Shown one piece after another: positions 1 to 8,615 of a DNA stretch of 64,000 nt. The stretch comes from DASZHJ01 sp035541215. Its GTDB lineage: Bacteria > Pseudomonadota > Alphaproteobacteria > ATCC43930 > CGMCC-115725. Each line of letters begins with the position of its first letter. Position 1 is the stretch's first letter. The notes under the pieces are model-generated. The model searched no databases, had not been told where the DNA came from, and was given only the letters and a program-made list of their open reading frames with translations. The stretch is from NCBI GenBank assembly GCA_035541215.1, contig DATKNV010000125.1, forward strand, positions 1 through 64,000. Direction: 5' to 3'. Position numbers and translations under genes: made by a program.

Positions 1-327
1 GGGCGCGAGGCGACGCTCGCGGGCGCGCTCAGCCACGGGCAGAAGCAATGGCTCGAGATCGGCATGCTCCTGGTGCAGGACCAGCGCCTGCTGCTCCTGG
101 ACGAGCCCGTCGCGGGCATGACCGATCACGAGACCGAGCTCACGGCGGAGCTCATCCTCAAGCTCGCGGGCGAGCGCACGCTCGTTGTGGTCGAGCACGA
201 CATGGAATTCGTGCGCAATCTCGGCGCCCGCGTCACGGTGCTGCACGAGGGCGCGGTGCTCGCGGACGGCACGGTCGAGCACGTGCAGAGCCAGCCCGCC
301 GTCATCGACGTCTATCTCGGACGCTAG
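1..327 (+). CDS. urtD: Urea ABC transporter ATP-binding protein UrtD, C-terminal part
   Basis: Only the last 108 residues are inside the window; the frame is open from base 1. The visible part has the ABC signature region LSHGQKQWLEIGMLL, Walker B LLLLDEPVAGM and the switch histidine in VVVEHDMEF. The LSHGQKQWLEI form of the signature is typical of UrtD rather than LivG. UrtD is one of two ATPases that drive urea uptake at the inner membrane with UrtB/UrtC and the binding protein UrtA. It is followed after 3 nt by urtE and then by the urease genes, which supports urea as substrate. More than half of the usual ~250 residues lies upstream of the window. Confidence 0.9.
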   Translation, partial: GREATLAGALSHGQKQWLEIGMLLVQDQRLLLLDEPVAGMTDHETELTAELILKLAGERTLVVVEHDMEFVRNLGARVTVLHEGAVLADGTVEHVQSQPAVIDVYLGR

Positions 328-330
328 GAC

Positions 331-1026
331 ATGCTGGCCGCGGAAGGCATAGACCTCTACTACGGCGCGAGCCACATCCTCCGCCGCGTCGGCGTCATGG
401 CCGAGCGCGGCAAGGTCACGTGCATCCTCGGCAGGAACGGCGTCGGCAAGACGAGCCTGCTGCGCGCCATCTTCGGGCTGCAGCCGATCCGCGCGGGACG
501 CATTACCTGGGACGAGGAGGACATCTCGGCCCTCAAGCCGCACGAGCGGGCGCGGCGCGGCCTCGCTCTGGTGCCGCAGGGACGCGAGATCTTCCCGCGC
601 CTCTCGGTGCAGGAGAATCTCGAGACCGGCTTCGCGCCGCTCGCGCGCGAGACGCGCGCCGTGCCCGAGGAGATCTTCGCGCTCTTCCCCGTGCTCAAGG
701 ACATGCTGCGCCGGCGCGGCGGCGATCTCTCCGGCGGACAGCAGCAGCAGCTCGCGATCGCCCGCGCCCTCGTCACGCGGCCGCGCCTCCTGGTCCTCGA
801 CGAGCCGACGGAGGGCATCCAGCCCTCGATCATCAAGGAGATCGAGCGCGTCATCCGCGGCCTCGCCGCGCGCGGCGACATGGCGATCCTGCTGGTCGAG
901 CAGTATTTCGAATTCGCACGCGCGCTCGCGGATACCTATGTGGTCATGGACCGCGGCGAGGTGGTACTCTCCGGCGAGACACGGGACATGGTGGAGGCCG
1001 ATGTCCGTCGCTATCTCACGGTCTGA
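331..1026 (+). CDS. urtE: Urea ABC transporter ATP-binding protein UrtE
   Basis: 231 residues, full length for UrtE. Walker A GRNGVGKT lies at residues 34-41, the signature is LSGGQQQQLAIARAL and Walker B is LLVLDEPTEGIQPSII; the EGIQPSII continuation is characteristic of UrtE and separates it from LivF. It is the second ATPase of the UrtABCDE urea importer on the cytoplasmic face of the membrane. The ATG is 3 nt after the urtD stop, and the 3' end overlaps the likely ureD start by 26 nt. Uptake and hydrolysis of urea are therefore probably on one transcript. Confidence 0.93.
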   Translation: MLAAEGIDLYYGASHILRRVGVMAERGKVTCILGRNGVGKTSLLRAIFGLQPIRAGRITWDEEDISALKPHERARRGLALVPQGREIFPRLSVQENLETGFAPLARETRAVPEEIFALFPVLKDMLRRRGGDLSGGQQQQLAIARALVTRPRLLVLDEPTEGIQPSIIKEIERVIRGLAARGDMAILLVEQYFEFARALADTYVVMDRGEVVLSGETRDMVEADVRRYLTV

Positions 1027-1885
1027 TCGTCCGGGCATTGCGGAGCAATCGATTGCGCAGACGCCGCTCGAGCGGGGCGACGGCTGCGCGGAGCTGCGTT
1101 TCGAGCGCCGCGGCGGCGCGACCGCGCTCGCGCGTCTCTTCCAGCGCTCGCCTTGCCGGATCCTGTTTCCGAACGCGGCCAGCGACGATCTCCCGGTTGC
1201 GGTGATGGTAACGACCTCCGGCGGGCTCGCCGGCGGCGACCGGCTGCGCCTCGAGGTCGAGGCGGGTCCCGGCGCCGCGGCCGTGACCACCGCGCAAGCG
1301 GCGGAGAAAATCTACCGCTCGCTCGGTCCCGAGACGCGGCTCGAAATCGCGCTCACCGTCGATGCCGGAGCCTGGCTCGAATGGCTGCCGCAGGAGACGA
1401 TCCTCTTCGAGGGTGCGAGGCTCGTCCGCCGTACGGTGGCGGACGTCGCCGAAGGCGGGCGCCTCCTTGCCTGCGAGATGACGGTGTTCGGCCGCGCCGC
1501 CCGGGGCGAGCGCTTCACTCGAGGCCTGCTCGGCGACCGCTGGTCCGTCCGCCGCGGCGGCGCTCTTGCCTGGACCGATGCGCTGCTGCTGGAGCACGGC
1601 ATTGCCGAGCGGCTCGCCTCGCCCTTCGGCTTCGACGGCGCGACCGCAATCGCGACCGCGCTCTATGTCGGTCCGGATGCGGCCGCGCTGCTGCCGCTCG
1701 CGCGCGCGCTCGCCCTCGACGGCGAGGCGCGGGCCGGCGCCAGCCTCGTCAACGGCGTGCTGCTCGCACGCTTCCTCGGCCGCGACGCGCGCGACGTCCG
1801 CGAGCATCTCGCAGCATATCTCTCCCACCTCCGCCGCGCGGCCGCCGGACTTCCGGCGATGATGCCGCGCGTATGGCACTGCTGA
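1001..1885 (+). CDS. ureD: Urease accessory protein UreD
   Basis: 294 residues from the ATG at 1001, which overlaps urtE by 26 nt. The frame is open further upstream (to 938), but that part would lie wholly inside urtE and the family usually begins near here. UreD is the scaffold that binds apo-urease and, with UreF and UreG, delivers nickel to UreC. Recognisable family blocks are the GGLAGGDRL stretch near residue 70 and TTAQAAEKIYRS about 25 residues later. It opens the ureDABCEFG cluster, 7 nt ahead of ureA. The start codon is the least certain point; a start a few codons downstream is possible. Confidence 0.9.
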   Translation: MSVAISRSDRPGIAEQSIAQTPLERGDGCAELRFERRGGATALARLFQRSPCRILFPNAASDDLPVAVMVTTSGGLAGGDRLRLEVEAGPGAAAVTTAQAAEKIYRSLGPETRLEIALTVDAGAWLEWLPQETILFEGARLVRRTVADVAEGGRLLACEMTVFGRAARGERFTRGLLGDRWSVRRGGALAWTDALLLEHGIAERLASPFGFDGATAIATALYVGPDAAALLPLARALALDGEARAGASLVNGVLLARFLGRDARDVREHLAAYLSHLRRAAAGLPAMMPRVWHC

Positions 1886-1892
1886 GAGCTCC

Positions 1893-2195
1893 ATGCATCT
1901 GACGCCTCGCGAGAAAGACAAGCTCCTCGTCGCCATGGCCGCGGTCGTCGCGCGCCGCCGCCTCGAGCGCGGCGTGAAGCTGAATCATCCCGAGGCGGTC
2001 GCTCTCATCACCGATTTCGTGGTCGAGGGCGCACGCGACGGGCGCTCGGTCGCGGAGCTCATGCGCGACGGCGCCACCGTGCTGAAGCGCGAGCAGGTGA
2101 TGGAGGGCGTCCCCGAGATGATCGCGGAGATCCAGGTCGAGGCGACCTTTCCCGACGGCACCAAGCTCGTCACCGTCCACAAGCCGATCCGATGA
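1893..2195 (+). CDS. ureA: Urease gamma subunit UreA
   Basis: 100 residues, the standard length of a separate gamma subunit. It begins MHLTPREKDKLLVAMAA and contains RRLERGVKLNHPEAVA, both highly conserved in UreA. It forms the (UreABC)3 urease with UreB and UreC in the cytoplasm, hydrolysing urea to ammonia and carbamate. It lies 7 nt after ureD and 10 nt before ureB. The three structural genes are separate here, as in most proteobacteria, not fused as in Helicobacter. Confidence 0.96.
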   Translation: MHLTPREKDKLLVAMAAVVARRRLERGVKLNHPEAVALITDFVVEGARDGRSVAELMRDGATVLKREQVMEGVPEMIAEIQVEATFPDGTKLVTVHKPIR

Positions 2196-2205
2196 GGCCC
2201 AGCAA

Positions 2206-2523
2206 ATGATCCCCGGCGAAGTGATCCCGCGGCAAGGCGAGATCGAGCTCAATCAGGGCCGCGCGACGCTCAGCCTCGAGGTCGCCAATACCGGCGACCG
2301 GCCGATCCAAGTGGGCTCGCACTATCATTTCTACGAGACGAACGGCGCGCTCCACTTCGACCGCGAGCGCGCCCGCGGCTTCCGGCTCGACATTCCCGCG
2401 GGCACCGCCGTGCGCTTCGAGCCCGGACAGACCCGCACCGCGCGGCTCGTCGCCTATGCGGGGGCGCGGATCGTGCAGGGCTTCCAAGGCGACATCGCGG
2501 GTCCCCTGGAGAGCAAGAAATGA
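2206..2523 (+). CDS. ureB: Urease beta subunit UreB
   Basis: 105 residues, normal length. It starts MIPGEVIPRQGEIELN and contains the conserved GDRPIQVGSHYHFYETN segment followed by FDRERARGFRLDIPAGTAVRFEPGQ. It packs on UreC in the urease trimer and contributes to the region that closes over the active site. Its stop overlaps the ureC start by 4 nt (ATGA at 2520-2523), so UreB and UreC translation is probably coupled, which suits their 1:1 ratio. Confidence 0.96.
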   Translation: MIPGEVIPRQGEIELNQGRATLSLEVANTGDRPIQVGSHYHFYETNGALHFDRERARGFRLDIPAGTAVRFEPGQTRTARLVAYAGARIVQGFQGDIAGPLESKK

Positions 2524-4232
2524 GCGTCAAGATTCCCCGCGCCGCCTATGCCGACATGTACGGCCCCACGGTCGGCGACCGCGTGCGTCTCGCCGACACC
2601 GAGCTCTTCATCGAGGTCGAGGCCGATCGAACGATCTACGGCGAGGAGGTGAAGTTCGGCGGCGGCAAGGTCATCCGCGACGGAATGGGCCAGAGCCAGC
2701 GCACGCGCTCGGAAGGCGCGGTCGACACCGTCATCACCAACGCGCTCATCCTCGATCACTGGGGCATCGTCAAGGCGGACATCGGCATCCGCGACGGCCG
2801 CATCGCCGGTATCGGCAAGGCCGGCAATCCCGACGTGCAGCCCGGCGTCGACATCGTCATCGGCCCCGGCACGGAGGCGATCGCGGGCGAAGGCAAGATC
2901 GCGACCGCCGGCGGGATCGACGTGCACATCCACCTGATCTGCCCGCAGCAGGTCGAGGACGCGCTCTACTCCGGCGTCACCACGCTCATGGGCGGCGGCA
3001 CCGGCCCCGCCTCGGGGACGGCCGCCACCACCTGCACGCCCGGCCCCTGGCACATCGCGCGCATGCTCCAGGCAGCGGAGGGCTTGCCGGTCAATCTCGG
3101 CTTCTTCGGCAAAGGCAACACCTCGGCGCCGCGCGGGATTGCGGAGCAGATCGAGGCCGGCGCCTGCGCGCTCAAGCTGCACGAGGATTGGGGGACGACG
3201 CCCGCCGCGATCGACAATTGCCTCGCCGTCGCCGACCGCTACGACGTGCAGGTGGCGATCCACACGGACACCCTCAACGAATCCGGCTTCGTCGAGCGCA
3301 CCATCGCCGCCTTCAAGGGCCGCACGATCCACGCTTTCCATACGGAGGGCGCGGGCGGCGGGCACGCACCCGACATCATCCGCGTCTGCGGCGAGCGGAA
3401 CGTGCTGCCCTCCTCGACCAATCCGACACGGCCCTACACCGTCAACACGCTCGACGAGCATCTGGACATGCTCATGGTCTGCCACCACCTCGACGCCAAG
3501 ATCCCCGAGGACGTGGCCTTCGCGGAGAGCCGCATCCGCCGCGAGACCATCGCGGCCGAGGACATCCTGCACGATCTGGGCGCGCTCTCGATGATCTCCT
3601 CGGACAGCCAGGCGATGGGGCGCGTCGGCGAGGTGATCATCCGGACCTGGCAGACCGCCGACAAGATGAAACGCCAGCGCGGCAGGCTGCCGCAGGAGAA
3701 GGGCGACAACGACAATTTCCGCGCCAAGCGCTACGTCGCGAAATACACCATCAATCCCGCGATCGCGCAGGGAATCGGCACGCATCTGGGCTCGATCGAG
3801 GTCGGAAAGTTCGCGGACCTCGTGCTGTGGTCGCCGGCCTTCTTCGGCGTGAAGCCCGACCTCGTGCTGAAGCTCGGGAGCATCGCGGCGGCGCCGATGG
3901 GCGATCCCAACGCCTCGATCCCGACGCCGCAGCCCGTGCATTACCGCCCGATGTTCGCGGGCTTCGGCCGCAATCTCACCGCGAGCGCCATCACCTTCGT
4001 GAGTCGAGCCGGGCTCGAATCCGGCCTCGAGCGCAAGCTCGGGCTCGCGCGGCAGCTCATCGCGGTCGAGAACACCCGCGGCGGCATCTCCAAGGCGAGC
4101 ATGATCCACAACGACGCGCTTCCGAAGATCGAGGTCGATGCCGAGACCTACGAGGTGCGCGCCGACGGCGCCCTTCTCACCTGTGCGCCCGCCAAGGAGC
4201 TCGCGATGGCGCAGCGCTATTTCCTGTTCTGA
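2520..4232 (+). CDS. ureC: Urease alpha (catalytic) subunit UreC
   Basis: 570 residues with the complete di-nickel site. Metal ligands are His136 and His138 (DVHIHLICPQQ), the lysine that becomes carbamylated is Lys219 (ALKLHEDWG), further ligands are His248 (HTDTLNESG) and His274 (HAFHTEGAGGGHAPD), and Asp362 lies in ISSDSQAMGR. The flap histidine is His322 in VCHHLD. Numbering runs two ahead of the Klebsiella enzyme throughout, so the core is collinear. All catalytic residues are intact and an active urease is expected. It is followed after 2 nt by ureE. Confidence 0.98.
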   Translation: MSVKIPRAAYADMYGPTVGDRVRLADTELFIEVEADRTIYGEEVKFGGGKVIRDGMGQSQRTRSEGAVDTVITNALILDHWGIVKADIGIRDGRIAGIGKAGNPDVQPGVDIVIGPGTEAIAGEGKIATAGGIDVHIHLICPQQVEDALYSGVTTLMGGGTGPASGTAATTCTPGPWHIARMLQAAEGLPVNLGFFGKGNTSAPRGIAEQIEAGACALKLHEDWGTTPAAIDNCLAVADRYDVQVAIHTDTLNESGFVERTIAAFKGRTIHAFHTEGAGGGHAPDIIRVCGERNVLPSSTNPTRPYTVNTLDEHLDMLMVCHHLDAKIPEDVAFAESRIRRETIAAEDILHDLGALSMISSDSQAMGRVGEVIIRTWQTADKMKRQRGRLPQEKGDNDNFRAKRYVAKYTINPAIAQGIGTHLGSIEVGKFADLVLWSPAFFGVKPDLVLKLGSIAAAPMGDPNASIPTPQPVHYRPMFAGFGRNLTASAITFVSRAGLESGLERKLGLARQLIAVENTRGGISKASMIHNDALPKIEVDAETYEVRADGALLTCAPAKELAMAQRYFLF

Positions 4233-4234
4233 GC

Positions 4235-4708
4235 ATGCGGAGGGCGACGCGCGTCGAGCATGCGGGCCACTGGCCGCGGAATGAAGCCGCGGGCACGGTG
4301 ACGCTCGCCTATGACGAGCGGCATCGCCGCCGCCTGCGTCTCACGACCGATGCGGGCGAGGCATTCCTGCTCGACCTCGAGCGCGCGACCGTGCTCGAAG
4401 CCGGCGACGGGCTCACCCTCGACGACGGGCGCTGGATCGAGGTGAAGGCGGCGCCCGAGGCGCTCGTGGAGGTGACGGCGGCGGATGCGGGCCTCCTCGG
4501 CCGGCTCGCGTGGCATCTCGGCAATCGCCATCTTCCCGCGCGCATCGAGCCCGCGCGGATCCTGATACGCGAGGATCACGTCATCTGCGACATGCTGCGC
4601 GGGCTCGGCGCGCGGCTCCGGCACGTCAGCGAGCCCTTCACACCCGAGCGCGGCGCCTATGACAGCGGACACGGGCACGGGCACGGGCGCAGCCATGACC
4701 ACGACTGA
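4235..4708 (+). CDS. ureE: Urease accessory nickel metallochaperone UreE
   Basis: 157 residues from the ATG at 4235, 2 nt after ureC. The N-terminal half matches the UreE peptide-binding fold, and the C-terminal half has GRLAWHLGNRHLPA and EDHVICDMLRGLG typical of the metal-binding domain. It ends with a His-rich tail, SGHGHGHGRSHDHD, which would bind nickel and hand it to UreG. The frame is open far upstream through ureC, but that part is a frame shadow. The 3' end overlaps the chosen ureF start by 14 nt. Confidence 0.92.
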   Translation: MRRATRVEHAGHWPRNEAAGTVTLAYDERHRRRLRLTTDAGEAFLLDLERATVLEAGDGLTLDDGRWIEVKAAPEALVEVTAADAGLLGRLAWHLGNRHLPARIEPARILIREDHVICDMLRGLGARLRHVSEPFTPERGAYDSGHGHGHGRSHDHD

Positions 4709-5380
4709 CGCCGCGATCTATCGCTTGCTGACCTGGCTTTCGCCAGCCTATCCGGTGGGTGCCTTCAGCTACAGCCACGGTCTCGAATTCGCGGTCGAGG
4801 AGGGGCTCGTCGGGGATCGCGAGAGCCTCCTCGCCTGGGTCACGACGGCGGTCGAAGTCGGCGCCGGCCGCATCGACGGCGCGCTCTTCGCGGCGGCCTG
4901 GCGGTCGGCATCGCGCCTCGAGGCGGAGACGCTGCCGGAGATCGCGAGGCTCGCCGCGGCCTGGCGCGGCACTTCCGAGACGGCCCTCGAAAGCGAGGCG
5001 CAGGGCGCGGCGTTCCTCGCGACGACGCGCGCGGCATGGCCCCATCCCCTCCTCGACCGACTCGCCGCGGAGCGCGGCGGAGCGGCGATGCCGCTCGCGG
5101 TCGCCGTGGGCGCCGCCTGCGGCTGCCACGGCATCGCGTTGGGGCCGGCGCTCGTGGCATATCTCCAGTGTTTCGCCGCCAATCTCGTCTCCGCGGGCGT
5201 GCGGCTCGTCCCCCTGGGACAATCCGACGGCCAGCGCACGATCGCCGCGCTCGAGCCCGTGATCTCGAGAGCGGCCCGCGCAGCCGCGGCGGCCTCGCTC
5301 GAGGAGATCGGCACGGCCGCGCCGGTCCTCGACTGGTGCTCCATGCGGCACGAATTGCAGTACACGAGGTTGTTCCGCTC

Positions 5381-5384
<4 letters not shown>
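4695..5384 (+). CDS. ureF: Urease accessory protein UreF
   Basis: 229 residues from the ATG at 4695. An in-frame ATG at 4659 would add 12 low-complexity Thr/Gly residues encoded by the His-tail repeat of ureE, so the later start is preferred. Family hallmarks are LLTWLSPAYPVGAFSYSHGLE near the N-terminus and RLVPLGQSDGQR in the second half. UreF joins UreD on apo-urease and acts as activator of the UreG GTPase step. The stop overlaps the ureG start (ATGA at 5381-5384). Confidence 0.93.
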
Positions 5385-6016
<632 letters not shown>

Positions 6017-6042
6017 GCACTTTTTCGTCGAATTTTGCGCCG

Positions 6043-6072
6043 GGGCGGGGGAGAAATCTCTCTCGCCCGCCC
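6043..6072 (+). terminator. Possible terminator hairpin after the urease cluster
   Basis: GGGCGGG at 6043-6049 pairs with CCCGCCC at 6066-6072, with a further GAGA/TCTC pairing inside the loop. It sits 26 nt after the ureG stop. No T-run follows, so it is not a canonical intrinsic terminator; it could be a Rho-linked or RNA-stabilising hairpin. Confidence 0.3.
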
Positions 6073-6159
6073 TAGATTACCCCCGGGGCGGCCGCGGACG
6101 CGGCGGCCTCTGACGAGTCGCGTCCGGCGCCAGCTGGGCCGCGAATGGCGCCAGAATAC

Positions 6160-6177
6160 ACGAAACCCTCGATACCC
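6160..6177 (-). promoter_or_regulatory. Copy of recurring GGGTAT-type intergenic motif
   Basis: Read on the minus strand this is GGGTATCGAGGGTTTCGT, related to the motif seen at 17398, 33065, 41122 and 52731. It lies 31 nt upstream of the sulfotransferase start. It is one of the weaker members, because the right half (CGGATTCCC) is poorly kept. Confidence 0.25.
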
Positions 6178-6208
6178 CACGCTCTCGGCCCGAATTATCA
6201 GGAACCGC

Positions 6209-7495
6209 ATGGCGACGCTCGGACTGGACAGCCCTGACGATCACCTTCGCAGCCGCGACGTCGGCAACGCCCCGCCGAGGGAGCCCTTGACCTTCCAAAT
6301 TCTCAACCTGCTTCTGCGCGGCGTGAGCCCATTTCGGCGCCCGCTCTCGACGCGCGAGCTCCTGAACGCCGCCCAGCGCCGGACCGGCCTTGCGGATTTC
6401 GGCGAGTGGGACATCGAGGAACCGCTGAGCGTCCTCATAAAGAGCTATGAGCAGGAGGCGAGACTGAGCTCTTTCGGGCGGATGGCGGCGCGCTGGGACC
6501 TCCTGCGCTTCCTCTCGAACCTGCTCTATCTGCGGGAGGAGGAGCGCAAGAGCCCCGCGATCGTCGATGAGAAGATCGAGCGGCCGATCTTCATCACGGG
6601 GTTGCCGCGGAGCGGCACCTCCTTCCTGCACGAGCTCCTCTGCGAGGATACCGGCAACCTCGCGGTGCGCTGCTGGGAGGCGATCTATCCCTGTCCGCTC
6701 GACCCCAGCCGGCCGGTCGAGCGGGACATCGAGCGCCGGCGCAAGAAGGTCGACCGGCAGCTCGCGAGCTTCGAGCGGATCGCACCGGAGATCCGCAGCC
6801 TCCATCCGATGGTCGCGGACACGCCGCAGGAATGCACGGAGATCACCGGACACGTCTTCCTGGGCATGCGCTTCGACACCACGCACCACATACCGACCTA
6901 TCGGCGCTGGCTCGATGGCCGCAGCCTCACGCCCGCCTACCGCTTCCACAAGCGCTTCCTGCAGCATCTGCAGCACCGCCGCGGCCGCGGGCAATGGATC
7001 CTCAAATGCCCGGACCACGTCTTCGCGCTCGACGCCGTGCGCGAGGTCTATCCGGATGCCCGCTTCGTCTTCATGCATCGCGATCCGCTGGCGGTGCTGC
7101 CCTCTGTCGCGCGGCTCACGGAGACGCTGCGGCGCCCCTTCACGGCAAGGCTCGACCGCCTCGAGATCGGCGCCGAGGTGAGCGAGCGCTGGGCGAAGGG
7201 GGCGAAGATCCTCCTTGCCGCGGCCCCCTCCTTCGCCGCCGGTTCCGCGCCCGCGTTCCATTTGCCGTTCCGGCGCTTCGTGCGCGATCCCGCCGCGGCG
7301 GTCGAGGCAGTCTACGCGCATTTCGGCATCCCCCTCGGCGCCGAGACGGCCGCGCGCGTGCGTGGCCTCGTCGCCACCCGGCCCAATGGCGGCAATGGCC
7401 GCAACCTCGGGCGGCTCGAGGATTACGGCCTCGACGCCGACCGCGAGCGGGCCCGCTTCGCCGAGTACGTGGAATTCTTCGGACTCGTTGCCTAA
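6209..7495 (+). CDS. Sulfotransferase family protein
   Basis: 428 residues from the ATG at 6209; the open frame reaches back to 6035, but the extra N-terminus is Arg-rich and looks non-coding. The PAPS 5'-phosphosulfate loop is PIFITGLPRSGTSFLHELL, and the 3'-phosphate binding region is RFVFMHRDPLAVLPSVARL. These place it in the Sulfotransfer_3-type family, which moves sulfate from PAPS to a hydroxyl or amine. No signal peptide or membrane segment is visible, so it should be cytoplasmic. The acceptor is unknown. The next genes are hopanoid-linked, which makes a lipid acceptor possible but unproven. Confidence 0.82.
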   Translation: MATLGLDSPDDHLRSRDVGNAPPREPLTFQILNLLLRGVSPFRRPLSTRELLNAAQRRTGLADFGEWDIEEPLSVLIKSYEQEARLSSFGRMAARWDLLRFLSNLLYLREEERKSPAIVDEKIERPIFITGLPRSGTSFLHELLCEDTGNLAVRCWEAIYPCPLDPSRPVERDIERRRKKVDRQLASFERIAPEIRSLHPMVADTPQECTEITGHVFLGMRFDTTHHIPTYRRWLDGRSLTPAYRFHKRFLQHLQHRRGRGQWILKCPDHVFALDAVREVYPDARFVFMHRDPLAVLPSVARLTETLRRPFTARLDRLEIGAEVSERWAKGAKILLAAAPSFAAGSAPAFHLPFRRFVRDPAAAVEAVYAHFGIPLGAETAARVRGLVATRPNGGNGRNLGRLEDYGLDADRERARFAEYVEFFGLVA

Positions 7496-7567
7496 AATGC
7501 CGAGCTAGACGGCGGGCCGCGCGCCTTGGCGCAAGCTCGCATTCCTCTTTGGTTAAGGGGTCATGAA

Positions 7568-8563
7568 GTGAGTGCTGCCGAAGAGGCAACGGAGGTCGGC
7601 GTCCGGCGAAGCTGGCGCGCGCGGGCGCCGGCGATCGCATGGCTTGCTGGCGGGCTCGCGCTCACCGCTTGGCTCATCGTTCATTTCGGCGCGCCCGCCG
7701 TGGCGGAGGCTCTGCGGACGGCCGGGTGGACGGGGCTCGTCGCGATCTCCGCCTTCCACCTCATCGCGACGGCCCTGATGGGGCTTGCGTGGTGGCGCTT
7801 GCGCGGCATGGGGCGGCGCTGGGTCTTCGTCTGGAGCCGGCTCGTCCGGGACGCCGGCTCCGAGGTGCTGCCGCTCTCGCAGATCGGCGGCTCGCTCCTG
7901 GGCGCGCGCTCGATCGTCCTCCACGGGATCGGGAGCGCGCTCGCGGCGGCCTCGGTCGTCGCGGACATCACGCTCGAGTTTTGCTCGCAAATCGTCTTCG
8001 TGACCCTGGGCGCGGCATTGCTGCTCTGGCTCGCGCCCGATTCCGAGCTCGCGAAGCCGGTGCTCATCGGCCTCGCGATGGCGCTCGCAGCGGCGGGGGC
8101 GATGGTCTCGCTGCAGCGCCGGGAGTCCGATTTCTTCGCGCGCGCGGGGCGCCGCGTCGCCTCCGCCACGATCGGGGCGGCGCTCGCGGGCGCCGCCGCG
8201 GTGCAGGCGGAGCTGCGCGAGATCTACCGCTCGCCTCGCGTCTGGACCTCGTTCCTGCTGCATTTCCTGGCGTGGATCGTGACCGCGGTCGAGGCCTGGC
8301 TCGCGCTCCGGATCATGGGCGCCGATCTCGATTTCACGGTGGTACTGACGCTCGAGAGTCTCGTCTACGCGATGCGCGCCATGGCCTTCCTCGTTCCCAA
8401 CGCGATCGGCGTGCAGGAAGGGGCTTACGTCCTCCTCGGCGCCGCCTTGGGCTTGCCGCCCGGTCTCGCCCTCGGCCTGTCGCTCCTGAAGCGGGGGCGC
8501 GACCTGCTGCTGGGCATTCCGGTCTTGCTGACTTGGCAATTCCTCGAGAGCAAGCGGCGCTAG
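7568..8563 (+). CDS. hpnL: HpnL-like flippase-family membrane protein
   Basis: 331 residues from the GTG at 7568, chosen because AAGGGG lies 8 nt upstream; a TTG at 7526 would add 14 residues without a good ribosome site. About eight hydrophobic segments are spread over the length, with the family features SEVLPLSQIGGSLLGAR and PNAIGVQEGAYVLLGAALGL found in the lysylphosphatidylglycerol synthase/flippase-like superfamily. Proteins of this kind next to hpnN are annotated HpnL in hopanoid loci. The close position ahead of hpnN (52 nt) supports this. The molecular activity is not established from the sequence. Confidence 0.7.
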   Translation: MSAAEEATEVGVRRSWRARAPAIAWLAGGLALTAWLIVHFGAPAVAEALRTAGWTGLVAISAFHLIATALMGLAWWRLRGMGRRWVFVWSRLVRDAGSEVLPLSQIGGSLLGARSIVLHGIGSALAAASVVADITLEFCSQIVFVTLGAALLLWLAPDSELAKPVLIGLAMALAAAGAMVSLQRRESDFFARAGRRVASATIGAALAGAAAVQAELREIYRSPRVWTSFLLHFLAWIVTAVEAWLALRIMGADLDFTVVLTLESLVYAMRAMAFLVPNAIGVQEGAYVLLGAALGLPPGLALGLSLLKRGRDLLLGIPVLLTWQFLESKRR

Positions 8564-8615
8564 AACGGCAACATCTCGGACACTCCGTCCCCTGAAGAAA
8601 CGCGGACCGGCGGAA

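Noticed and set aside
2454..4109. A 551-residue minus-strand open frame and a 750-residue plus-strand frame across ureC
   Set aside because: ureC has every active-site residue in its own frame. Only the end of the long plus frame, from 4235, is real (ureE).
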